A DNA stretch of 64,000 nt, taken from positions 62,001 through 126,000 of the forward strand of contig NZ_FOSW01000013.1 of assembly GCF_900114385.1 (NCBI RefSeq). The letters run 5' to 3'. The DNA comes from Geodermatophilus ruber. Lineage in GTDB: Bacteria > Actinomycetota > Actinomycetes > Mycobacteriales > Geodermatophilaceae. The stretch's first letter is position 1. Every line of letters begins with the position of its first letter. Below are positions 53,544 through 61,247 of this stretch, piece by piece. The notes beneath the pieces were generated by a model that was not told the DNA's origin, searched no databases, and worked only from the letters and a program-made list of their open reading frames with translations. Made by a program: the position numbers and the translations under genes.

Positions 53544-53823
53544 CGGCGCCGCCCGCCCCCACCTGGCCCGCCACGTCCGGCTGAGGTTCGACCCGGCCCG
53601 GCAGCGGCACGTGCTGCTGACGCCGGAGGCGGTCTCCGTCCTGAACGGCACCGGCGCGGCCATCCTCGGCCTCTGCGACGGGACGCGGACGGTGAGCGAG
53701 ATCGCGGCGGAGCTGCACGGGCGGTACGCGCGGGTGGACGACGACGAGGTGCGGCTCTTCCTCGACCGGCTCGCCGCCCGGCGCTGCCTCGAGGTCGACC
53801 AGGGCGAGGCCCGCCGTGGCTAG
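53512..53823 (+). CDS. pqqD: PqqD, peptide chaperone
   Basis: A 103-residue protein (GTG 53530 is an alternative start). [19 protein letters not shown] and [13 protein letters not shown] form the winged-helix-like RiPP recognition fold that binds PqqA and presents it to Pqq[20 protein letters not shown] is the usual beta-hairpin start. It overlaps both neighbours, pqqC by 32 bp and pqqE by 8 bp, so translation is tightly coupled. Confidence 0.9.
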   Translation: MPSTPHVQTGDGAARPHLARHVRLRFDPARQRHVLLTPEAVSVLNGTGAAILGLCDGTRTVSEIAAELHGRYARVDDDEVRLFLDRLAARRCLEVDQGEARRG

Positions 53824-54958
53824 CGCGGCCGTGGACAGGCCGTTCGGGCTGCTGGCCGAGCTCACCTACGGCTGCCCGCTGCACTGCCCGTACTGCTCCA
53901 ACCCCCTCGACCTCGCCGCCTACGCCGACGAGCTGACCACGGCGGAGTGGCTGCGGGTGCTCGCCGAGGCCCGGGCGCTCGGGGTGCTGCAGCTGCACCT
54001 CTCCGGCGGTGAGCCGCTCCTGCGCCGCGACCTGACCGAGATCGTGCGCAGCGCCAGCGAGCTGGGCCTCTACACGAACCTCATCACCAGCGCGCTCGGT
54101 CTGACGCCCCGCCGGGCCGGGCAGCTGCGCGCCGCGGGCCTCGACCACGTGCAGATCAGCGTCCAGGCCGACGAGCCGGCGCTGTCGGACCGCCTGGCCG
54201 GGACGCCGTCGTTCGCGCGCAAGCTGGCGGCCGCCCGGCTGGTGAAGGAGCTGGGCTGGCCGCTCACGCTCAACGTGGTCCTCCACCGGCACAACGTCGA
54301 CCGGGTCGGGCGCGTCCTCGCCCTGGCCGAGGAGCTGGGGGCCGACCGGATCGAGCTGGCGCACACGCAGTACTACGGCTGGGCGCTGCGCAACCGCGCC
54401 GGCCTCCTGCCCAGCCGGGCGCAGCTGGAGTCCGCCGAGGCGGTGGTGCGGGCGGCGCGGGCCCGGCTGGAGGGGCGGATGGAGGTCATCTACGTCCTTC
54501 CCGACTACCACGGCCGGTACCCGAAACCCTGCATGGGTGGCTGGGGCCGCCGGCAGCTCACCGTTATCCCCAACGGCGAGGTGCTCCCGTGCCCGACGGC
54601 GCACACCCTGCCCCTGCCGCGGGCCAGCGTGCGGGAGCACTCCCTGGCCTGGATCTGGGAGTGCTCACCGGTGTTCCAGCGCTTCCGCGGCACGGACTGG
54701 ATGCCCGACCCCTGCCGCAGCTGCCCACGCCGCGAGGTCGACTTCGGCGGGTGCCGCTGCCAGGCGTTCGCGCTCACCGGTGACGCCGCGCGCACGGACC
54801 CGGTCTGCCACCTCTCGCCCGACCACGGGATCGTCGCCGCAGCGGTGCAGGCTGCCGACGAGGCGGCGCAGTCACCGGCAGCGGTCCTCACCCCCCGGCC
54901 GAACCCGAGTCGCCGCGCGCGCCCCCAGTCGAGCGGGCGGGCGGCGCACCGGGCGTAG
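53816..54958 (+). CDS. pqqE: PqqE, radical SAM cross-linking enzyme
   Basis: A 380-residue radical SAM/SPASM enzyme. The SAM cluster motif is CPLHCPYC near residue 20, with LHLSGGEPLLRRDL the conserved GGE motif. The SPASM part has KPCMGGWGRRQ, EVLPCPTAH and DPCRSCPRREVDFGGCRCQA, which hold the auxiliary clusters. It joins Glu and Tyr of PqqA. GTG 53816 overlaps the pqqD stop. The last 35 residues are low-complexity and may be dispensable. Confidence 0.94.
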   Translation: MASAAVDRPFGLLAELTYGCPLHCPYCSNPLDLAAYADELTTAEWLRVLAEARALGVLQLHLSGGEPLLRRDLTEIVRSASELGLYTNLITSALGLTPRRAGQLRAAGLDHVQISVQADEPALSDRLAGTPSFARKLAAARLVKELGWPLTLNVVLHRHNVDRVGRVLALAEELGADRIELAHTQYYGWALRNRAGLLPSRAQLESAEAVVRAARARLEGRMEVIYVLPDYHGRYPKPCMGGWGRRQLTVIPNGEVLPCPTAHTLPLPRASVREHSLAWIWECSPVFQRFRGTDWMPDPCRSCPRREVDFGGCRCQAFALTGDAARTDPVCHLSPDHGIVAAAVQAADEAAQSPAAVLTPRPNPSRRARPQSSGRAAHRA

Positions 54959-55080
54959 GTGTCCTGCCAGGGACAAGGGGCACCGACGAGGGCGGCGCCG
55001 GCGGGGGCCTTGTGAGGCCCGGTGGGGCGGGGCAGCATCGGCGGGGCCGACGGGGACGACCGTCCGGGGGGACACCGGCG

Positions 55081-56466
55081 ATGGCCGAGGACACCCAGCT
55101 CCAGCGCAGCCCCTTCCTCGAGGGCCCGTACGCCCCGGTCACCGAGGAGATCACCGCCTTCGACCTACCGGTCACCGGCCGGTTGCCGGCCGAGCTGACC
55201 GGTCGCTACCTGCGCAACGGGCCCAACCCGCTGGGCCTGGACGACCCCGGGCAGCACTGGTTCCTCGGGCCGGGCATGGTGCACGGCGTCCGGCTGCGGG
55301 ACGGCCGGGCCGAGTGGTACCGCAACCGCTGGGTCCGCTCCCGGGCGGTGGCCGAGGCCCTGGGGGAGACCTGGCCCGGCGGGCCGGTGCACAACGACAC
55401 GGACTTCGCCGCCAACACCCACGTCCTCGCCCACGCCGGGCGCACGCTGGCCACCGTCGAGGCCGGCTCGCTGCCCTACGAGCTGACACCCGAGCTGGAG
55501 ACGATCGGCCCCTGCGACTTCGGCGGCACGCTGCCCGGCGGGTACGCCGCGCACACCAAGCTCGACCGGCGGACCGGTGACCTGCACGCCCTCGCCTACT
55601 TCTGGGGTTGGGACCACGTGCAGCACGTCGTCATCGGCCCCGACGGCCGGGTCCGCCGCACGACCGACGTCCCGGTCGCCGACGGGCCGATGATGCACGA
55701 CTTCGCCCTCACCGAGCGCTACGTGGTGCTGCTCGACCTGCCGGTCACCTTCAGCATGGACGCCGCGACCGCCGGATCGCGGCTGCCCTACACCTGGAAC
55801 CCGGCGCACCCACCCCGGGTCGGGCTGCTGCCCCGGGAGGGCGCACCCGGGGCCCGGTGGTTCGAGGTGGACCCCTGCTGGGTGTTCCACACGCTCAACG
55901 CGTACGACGACGGCGACCGCGTCGTCGTCGACCTGTGCCGCTACGACGGCGGGTACGACCTGGCCGCACCGGCCGAGCAGGGACCGCTGACGCTGGACCG
56001 CTGGACCGTCGACCCCGTCCGCGGCACGGTCGCCGAGCAGCGCCTCGACGACCGGGCGCAGGAGTTCCCGCGCGTCGACGACCGGGTGGTCTCCCGGCCG
56101 CACCGGTTCGGCTACAGCGCCGCGCTCGGGGACGTCGGCCGGGACACCGTGGCGCCCAGCGGGGACTTCGCGGACGGCGCGTTCACCAATGCGCTGCTCA
56201 AGCACGACCTGGCCACCGGCACCGTGCAGGCGCACCCGTTCGGGCGGGACGCCGCCGTCGGCGAGGCGGTGTTCGCGCCGTCCGCGCCCCGGTCCGGCGA
56301 GGACGACGGCTACGTCCTGGCCTTCGTGCACGACCCCGACCGCGGGGCCGCCGACCTGGTGGTCCTCGCCGCGCAGGACTTCGCCGCCGGGCCCGTCGCG
56401 CGCGTGCACCTCCCGGTGCGGGTGCCGCTCGGCTTCCACGGCAACTGGATCGCCGACCCGGGCTAG
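55081..56466 (+). CDS. carotenoid oxygenase (RPE65 family)
   Basis: A 461-residue seven-bladed propeller dioxygenase. The four iron histidines lie in YAAHTKLD, MMHDFALT, WVFHTLNAY and GFHGNWIA; GRYLRNGPNPL at the start and DFAANTHVL are also family marks. It cleaves carotenoid or stilbene-type double bonds. ATG 55081 is preferred. It lies 122 bp after pqqE and could be part of the same transcript, but no functional link is established. The stop overlaps that of the convergent ligase gene by 4 bp. Confidence 0.9.
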   Translation: MAEDTQLQRSPFLEGPYAPVTEEITAFDLPVTGRLPAELTGRYLRNGPNPLGLDDPGQHWFLGPGMVHGVRLRDGRAEWYRNRWVRSRAVAEALGETWPGGPVHNDTDFAANTHVLAHAGRTLATVEAGSLPYELTPELETIGPCDFGGTLPGGYAAHTKLDRRTGDLHALAYFWGWDHVQHVVIGPDGRVRRTTDVPVADGPMMHDFALTERYVVLLDLPVTFSMDAATAGSRLPYTWNPAHPPRVGLLPREGAPGARWFEVDPCWVFHTLNAYDDGDRVVVDLCRYDGGYDLAAPAEQGPLTLDRWTVDPVRGTVAEQRLDDRAQEFPRVDDRVVSRPHRFGYSAALGDVGRDTVAPSGDFADGAFTNALLKHDLATGTVQAHPFGRDAAVGEAVFAPSAPRSGEDDGYVLAFVHDPDRGAADLVVLAAQDFAAGPVARVHLPVRVPLGFHGNWIADPG

Positions 56467-58025
56467 CCGGGCGGGCCATTGCCGGTGAGCAGCGCGCCGA
56501 CCGCCTCGAGGGTGTCCGCGTCGGCCGGTGTCCTGTCCGGCCGGTACCGGACCACCCGGGCGAAGCGCAGGGCGAGGCCGCCGGGGTAGCGGGGGCTGCG
56601 CTGCACGCCGTCCAGGGCGATCTCCACGACCAGCTCGGGCCGCAGCAGCACGCCCCACTCGGTCGTCTCGCGGGCCAGCTGGGGGAAGGTGTGGGTCTGC
56701 CAGTCCAGCAGCTCGTCGGTCATCCCCTTGAACGTCTTGCCCACCATCACCGGCTCCCCACCGTCGGGGTCGCGGGCGCCCAGGTGGATGTTGGACAGCT
56801 TTCCCGACCGGCGGCCGTACCCCCACTCCGCGCCGAGCACCACCAGGTCGAGGGTGTGCACCGGCTTGACCTTCTGCCACGCCCGGCCGCGCCGGCCCGC
56901 GGCGTAGGGCGCGCGGAGGTCCTTGACGACGACGCCCTCGTGGCCCTCGGCGAGCGCTCCGTCGAGCACCCCGGCCGCCTGGTCGGGGGTGGGCCGGCGG
57001 AGGCCGGGCATCCGCAGCGGCGCGTGCTCCTCGGCGGCGAGCAGCCCGGCGAGCGCGTCGAGGCGGACGTCGAGCGGCTCGTCGAGCAGGTCCCGGCCGT
57101 CGAGGTGCAGCAGGTCGAAGAAGAACGGGCTGAGCAGCACGGCGGCGGCGTCGTCGGCCCCGCCGTTCGGCAGCCGGCTGCCGAAGCGGCTCATCGTGTC
57201 CTGGAAGGCCCGGGGTCGGCCGTCGTCGTCCAGCGCCAGGGTCTCCCCGTCGAGCACGGCGGTGGTGCAGGGCAGCGCCCGGACGCGGTCCACCAGCTCG
57301 GGCACGCCGTCGGTGACCTCGCGCAGGGTGCGGGTCCACACGCGGATGGCGTCGCCGTCGCGGTGCACCTGGATCCGGGCGCCATCGAGCTTGAACTCCA
57401 CGGTGACGTCGTCCCCGAGGTCGGCGAGCGCGGTGTCCAGCGACGAGCCGGGGCTGGCGAGCATCGGGCGCACCGGCCGGCCGACCTGCAGCCGCTCCGC
57501 CTCCAGCGCCGGGATCCCGCCGGAGCGCGCGGTGGCCGCCGTCCCCGGCAGGCTGCCGGAGAGCATGAAGGCCCGCCGGACGACGGGGGCGGGGACCCCG
57601 GCGGCCGCGGCGATCGACTCCAGCACCACGCCCTCCAGCGCCCCCTGGCGCAGCTCGCCGGTGAGCAGGCGGACGAGGAACCGCTGCTCGTCGGCGGTGG
57701 CGGCGGTGAACAGCACCTCGAGCACGGTCTCCCGGCGGGCCGTCGACCCCGGGCCGGACGTCGCGGCCAGCTCGGTGAAGGCCCGGTCGACGGCGGCGAC
57801 GGTCAGCGCGGGCGCCGGTGCGGGGTCGTGCGCCAGCCGGGTGAGCGTCCGCCGGCCCACGCCCAACCGGCCCTGCAGCATGTCGCCGGCGAGCCACGCG
57901 GTGACCGGCCGCACCTCGTCGGGAGCCGCCCGCCGGAGCAGCTCGGCGATCGCCGCGGCCTTGGCGGTCCGGGACCGCGTGGCCGCGACCGCGGCGGAGG
58001 CGGCGAGGACGTCGGCGAGCAGCAC
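56463..58025 (-). CDS. ligB: ATP-dependent DNA ligase, LigB type
   Basis: A 520-residue ligase close to mycobacterial LigB. The N-terminal DNA-binding part is MLLADVLAASAAVAATRSRT, the nucleotidyl-transfer Lys is in EFKLDGARIQVHRDG (KxDG), and LDGETL, FFFDLLHLDG, EGVVVKD and KVKPVHTLDLVVLGAEWG are the later motifs, then the OB-fold domain. It seals nicks in repair beside the essential NAD ligase. GTG 58025 lies 7 nt after GACGAT and has no ribosome site, so it is predicted leaderless. Confidence 0.93.
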   Translation of the reverse strand: MLLADVLAASAAVAATRSRTAKAAAIAELLRRAAPDEVRPVTAWLAGDMLQGRLGVGRRTLTRLAHDPAPAPALTVAAVDRAFTELAATSGPGSTARRETVLEVLFTAATADEQRFLVRLLTGELRQGALEGVVLESIAAAAGVPAPVVRRAFMLSGSLPGTAATARSGGIPALEAERLQVGRPVRPMLASPGSSLDTALADLGDDVTVEFKLDGARIQVHRDGDAIRVWTRTLREVTDGVPELVDRVRALPCTTAVLDGETLALDDDGRPRAFQDTMSRFGSRLPNGGADDAAAVLLSPFFFDLLHLDGRDLLDEPLDVRLDALAGLLAAEEHAPLRMPGLRRPTPDQAAGVLDGALAEGHEGVVVKDLRAPYAAGRRGRAWQKVKPVHTLDLVVLGAEWGYGRRSGKLSNIHLGARDPDGGEPVMVGKTFKGMTDELLDWQTHTFPQLARETTEWGVLLRPELVVEIALDGVQRSPRYPGGLALRFARVVRYRPDRTPADADTLEAVGALLTGNGPPG

Positions 58026-58031
58026 GGCGCC

Positions 58032-58037
58032 ATCGTC
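58032..58037 (-). promoter_or_regulatory. -10 element of leaderless ligB
   Basis: GACGAT on the minus strand followed by ggcgcc and GTG 58025. Confidence 0.5.
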
Positions 58038-58057
58038 GCAGTCCGCCGACCGGGAGG

Positions 58058-58501
58058 TCAGGCGCCGCGGTAGGTGCCGAGCGCCCAGAGATTGCCGTCC
58101 GCGTCGCGGACGTCGAACTCGTGGGAGCCGTAGTCGGTGTCGTGCAGCTCCCGCAGGACCGCCACGCCGTCCATGCCGCGGACGCGCTGCCAGGCGGCGT
58201 CGACGGTGGCGGCGTCGGCGGCGACGACGTAGACGCCCTGCGGGCCGAGCGCGCCCCAGTCGCCGGCCTTGCCGCGGCTGCCGAACATCACGCCCCCGCC
58301 GTCGGGCCAGCGGGCCTCGGCGTGCTCGACGGTGCCGTCGTCGCCGCGGTAGCAGGCGGTGACGACGAAGCCCAGCCCCTCGGTGAGGAACCGGATGCCG
58401 GCGTCGACGTCGGAGAACCCGACGCTGGGCCAGACGCTGGGGGCCGGCGGCCCGTCGACGCGGGGGGTGGGGTCAGCGGTGGTCGGCTGGGGGGAGGTCA
58501 T
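58058..58501 (-). CDS. VOC-superfamily (glyoxalase/bleomycin-resistance-like) protein
   Basis: A 147-residue protein with one VOC domain: SVGFSDVDAGIRFLTEGLGFVV at the start, then a second beta-alpha-beta unit with GVYVVAADAATVDAAWQRV and DYGSHEFDVRDADGNLWALG, whose His and Glu are metal-ligand candidates. Function may be lyase, isomerase or drug binding. ATG 58501 overlaps the end of the AraC-type gene by 29 bp, so the regulator and this gene form an operon. CATCCT six bases before the ATG could also give a leaderless transcript. Confidence 0.83.
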   Translation of the reverse strand: MTSPQPTTADPTPRVDGPPAPSVWPSVGFSDVDAGIRFLTEGLGFVVTACYRGDDGTVEHAEARWPDGGGVMFGSRGKAGDWGALGPQGVYVVAADAATVDAAWQRVRGMDGVAVLRELHDTDYGSHEFDVRDADGNLWALGTYRGA

Positions 58502-59321
58502 GCACGGAGGATGCACCGGGCACCGTGTCGGTGTCTTGGAGAAATGGGAGCTCCTCGCGCAGCCAGGTGCCCGGCGTGCAGCCGGCCAGCTCCCGCCACT
58601 CCCGGGCCAGGTGCGGCTGGTCGGTGTAGCCGCAGCGGACGGCGACGTCGGCCAGCGGCGGGCAGCGCGGGTCGAGCAACAGCCGCCGGGCGGCCTGGAA
58701 CCGGGCGATCCGTGCCGCATGTTTGGGAGTGAGCCCCGTCGCGAGCCGGAACCGCTCGCTCAGGTGCCGTCGGCTCCACCCGACGTGCGCGGCGAGGTCG
58801 CCGATCCGGCAGCGGCCGGCGCTGCTGTGCACCAGCCGCCACGCCTCCCGGACCTCCGGCGCCGGGACGGCGGGCTCGGTGAGCCGGGCGAGCAGGGCCG
58901 CGTCCAGGCGGGCGAACCGCTGGGCCCAGCCCGGCGCCGCGGCCAGGTCCTCCACCAGGCCGTCGGCGGCCGGACCGAGCACGTCGCGCAGGTCGGCGGT
59001 GCGCTCGGCGAGCTCGAGGGCCGGGAGGCCGAGCAGGGCGGGCGCGGCCAGCGGGGACAGGCCGTACTGCAGCCCGTCCTGCGGGCGGGTGGCATCGATG
59101 AACGCCGGGCGGGTGCACAGGCCGCCGACGACCGCGTGCGCCTCGACGGCCGTGCCCTGGCCGGTCACCCGCAGCGGCGCGGCCAGCTCGACGACCAGCG
59201 TGAGGTGCCGGGAGGGCAGGCCGCGGTGGACGCCGGTCGGGAACGCCGGTGCCCGGTAGCCGTGCGCCGTGGCGACGAAAGGCCGCAGCGGGGGAGGGAC
59301 GCGGTGCTGCACGAGGAGCAT
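58473..59321 (-). CDS. AraC-family transcriptional regulator
   Basis: A 282-residue regulator. The N-terminal ligand domain (residues about 1-140) contains HLTLVVELAAPLRV; the C-terminal AraC domain has two helix-turn-helix units, IGDLAAHVGWSRRHLSERFR and LADVAVRCGYTDQPHLAREW, ending FRE-like GCTPGTWL. It probably controls the VOC-family gene that overlaps its 3' end. gggaggtcgccg precedes ATG 59321. It is divergent from the polymerase gene with 127 bp between. Confidence 0.9.
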   Translation of the reverse strand: MLLVQHRVPPPLRPFVATAHGYRAPAFPTGVHRGLPSRHLTLVVELAAPLRVTGQGTAVEAHAVVGGLCTRPAFIDATRPQDGLQYGLSPLAAPALLGLPALELAERTADLRDVLGPAADGLVEDLAAAPGWAQRFARLDAALLARLTEPAVPAPEVREAWRLVHSSAGRCRIGDLAAHVGWSRRHLSERFRLATGLTPKHAARIARFQAARRLLLDPRCPPLADVAVRCGYTDQPHLAREWRELAGCTPGTWLREELPFLQDTDTVPGASSVHDLPPADHR

Positions 59322-59436
59322 CGGCGACCTCCCTCCCGGACTGGCGTCCCGCGCGGGTCATCCTGCCCGCCGGGACCGCCCCGCGGGAGCTCAGCGCGGC
59401 GGCGTGGCCTCCCCGGAACCTGTCCGACCCCTCAGC

Positions 59437-59442
59437 GACACT
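59437..59442 (+). promoter_or_regulatory. -10 element of the leaderless polymerase gene
   Basis: GACACT, six bases (gcgccg) before GTG 59449. Confidence 0.5.
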
Positions 59443-59448
59443 GCGCCG

Positions 59449-61107
59449 GTGAGCCGCGTCGTCCTCCTGCGCCGCGGGGCGGCCGTGGAGGCGCGGGAGT
59501 GCGCCGAGGACGGGACGGCGGTCGAGGTGACGCGGCTGCCCGCCGGGGAGCTCGCCCGGTTCGTCCGGGAGCGGGAACGCACCCCGGTCCGGTGGGTGTG
59601 GGACGACACCACCCGCTGGTACCCGGCGCTCCTGGCGTCCGGCGTCCGCGTGGAGCGCTGCACGGACCTGCGGCTCACCCACGCCGTCCTCCGGCGCTCG
59701 CCGTTCGTCGACCAGGCCCGGCTGGCCGGCGAGGAGACCTCCGGGTGGGACGCGCTGCAGCCGGTTCCGCCCGCCGACCCCGCACTCTTCCCCCTCGCCG
59801 ACCCCGCCGACCGGCTCGACCCGGTCGCCGAGCACGACCGCCAGCAGGCGGCTCTCGCCGCCTCGGCGCAGCCCGGCCGCCTCGGCCTGCTGCTCGCCGC
59901 CGAGTCCTCCGGCGCGCTGGTGGCCGCCGAGATGACACATGCCGGGCTGCCGTGGCGGGCCGACGTGCACGACCGGCTGCTCACCGAGCTGCTGGGCCCC
60001 CGGCCGCGGCCCGGTCATCGGCCGGCGGTGCTCGAGCGGCTGGCGGTGGAGATCCGCGCGTCGCTCGGTGCTCCCGGGCTGAACCCCGACTCGCCCGGCG
60101 AGCTGCTGCGCGCTCTGCAGGCGGCGGGACTGCCGGTCGGTGACACCCGCTCGTGGACGCTCGAGACGCTCGACCATCCCGGCATCCCGCCCCTGCTGGA
60201 GTACAAGAAGCTGGCACGGCTGCTCGCGGCCAACGGCTGGAACTGGCTGGAGAGCTGGGTGCGCGAGGGCCGGTTCCGCTCGTCCTTCCTGCCCGGCGGG
60301 GTGGTGACCGGCCGGTGGGCGTCCACCGGCGGGGGAGCGCTGTCGGTTCCCGTCCAGGTGCGCCCGGCGGCGGTGGCCGACGACGGCTGGCGGCTCGTCG
60401 TCGCCGACGTCGCCCAGCTGGAGCCGCGCGTCCTCGCCGGCATGAGCGGGGACACGGCGATGGCCGAGGCGGCACGCTCGGCCGACCTCTACCAGGGCAT
60501 CGTCGCCGGTGGGGCCGTGGCGACCCGGGCCGAGGCCAAGGTCGGGATGCTCGGCGCGCTGTACGGCGGCACCCGGGGCGAGAGCGGGCGCATGCTGCCC
60601 CGCCTGGCCCGCCGGTACCCCCGGGCGATCGGGCTGGTGGAGGAGGCCGCCCGGGCGGGGGAGCGGGGCGAGGTGGTGCACACCCTGCTCGGCCGGGGGT
60701 CCCCGGCGCCCACCGGGGCCTGGGCGGAACGGGCGGTGGACCTGGGGGAGCCGCCGGACGAGCGGGACGCGCGGCCGGACGGGGACCGGCACCGCCGCGC
60801 CTGGGGCCGGTTCACCCGCAACTTCGTCGTCCAGGGCACCGGCGCGGAGTGGACGCTGTGCTGGCTGGCCGACCTCCGCAACCGGCTGTGGCGCCTCGGC
60901 GGCACCGGGCGGGTGGAGGAGCGGCCGCACCTGGTCTTCTTCCTCCACGACGAGGTCGTCGTCCACGCCCCCGAGCACCTGGCCGCGGCCGTCGTCGAGG
61001 AGGTGCGGCGGGCCGCGGCCACGGCGGGCCGGCTGCTGTTCGGCGCCTTCCCCGTCGACTTCCCGCTCGACGTCGCGGTCGTCGAGTCCTGGGCCGACGC
61101 CGGGTGA
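59449..61107 (+). CDS. family-A DNA polymerase (exonuclease-like/polymerase, short form)
   Basis: A 552-residue PolA relative that lacks the 5'-nuclease domain. The first 190 residues resemble a worn 3'-5' exonuclease domain. Motif A reads VVADVAQLEPRVLAGMSGD, keeping the Asp and Glu but with Val for the usual Tyr and Pro for Leu; motif B is RAEAKVGMLGALYG, with Leu replacing Phe; motif C is FLHDEVVVHAP. Both metal Asp are present. Such short polymerases are widespread in Actinobacteria with a presumed repair role; the ligB gene lies 1.4 kb away. GTG 59449 lies 7 nt after GACACT, so leaderless. Confidence 0.87.
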   Translation: MSRVVLLRRGAAVEARECAEDGTAVEVTRLPAGELARFVRERERTPVRWVWDDTTRWYPALLASGVRVERCTDLRLTHAVLRRSPFVDQARLAGEETSGWDALQPVPPADPALFPLADPADRLDPVAEHDRQQAALAASAQPGRLGLLLAAESSGALVAAEMTHAGLPWRADVHDRLLTELLGPRPRPGHRPAVLERLAVEIRASLGAPGLNPDSPGELLRALQAAGLPVGDTRSWTLETLDHPGIPPLLEYKKLARLLAANGWNWLESWVREGRFRSSFLPGGVVTGRWASTGGGALSVPVQVRPAAVADDGWRLVVADVAQLEPRVLAGMSGDTAMAEAARSADLYQGIVAGGAVATRAEAKVGMLGALYGGTRGESGRMLPRLARRYPRAIGLVEEAARAGERGEVVHTLLGRGSPAPTGAWAERAVDLGEPPDERDARPDGDRHRRAWGRFTRNFVVQGTGAEWTLCWLADLRNRLWRLGGTGRVEERPHLVFFLHDEVVVHAPEHLAAAVVEEVRRAAATAGRLLFGAFPVDFPLDVAVVESWADAG

Positions 61108-61247
61108 GTCTCCGATACCGTGCGGACGGTTCCGTGGCGGAACCCGCGCCGGCCGGCTCAACAGAACCCGGACGCTGCCGATCCCCCGCCATCGACCATT
61201 CATGTGCCCCGGCGCCGCCGGCCGGCACCGTCGCCGGAAAGAGGCTC

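Noticed and set aside
60153..61247. N-terminal extension of the SpoIIE protein frame
   Set aside because: It overlaps the polymerase gene in another frame; the conserved HATPase domain begins after ATG 61248, which has a ribosome site.
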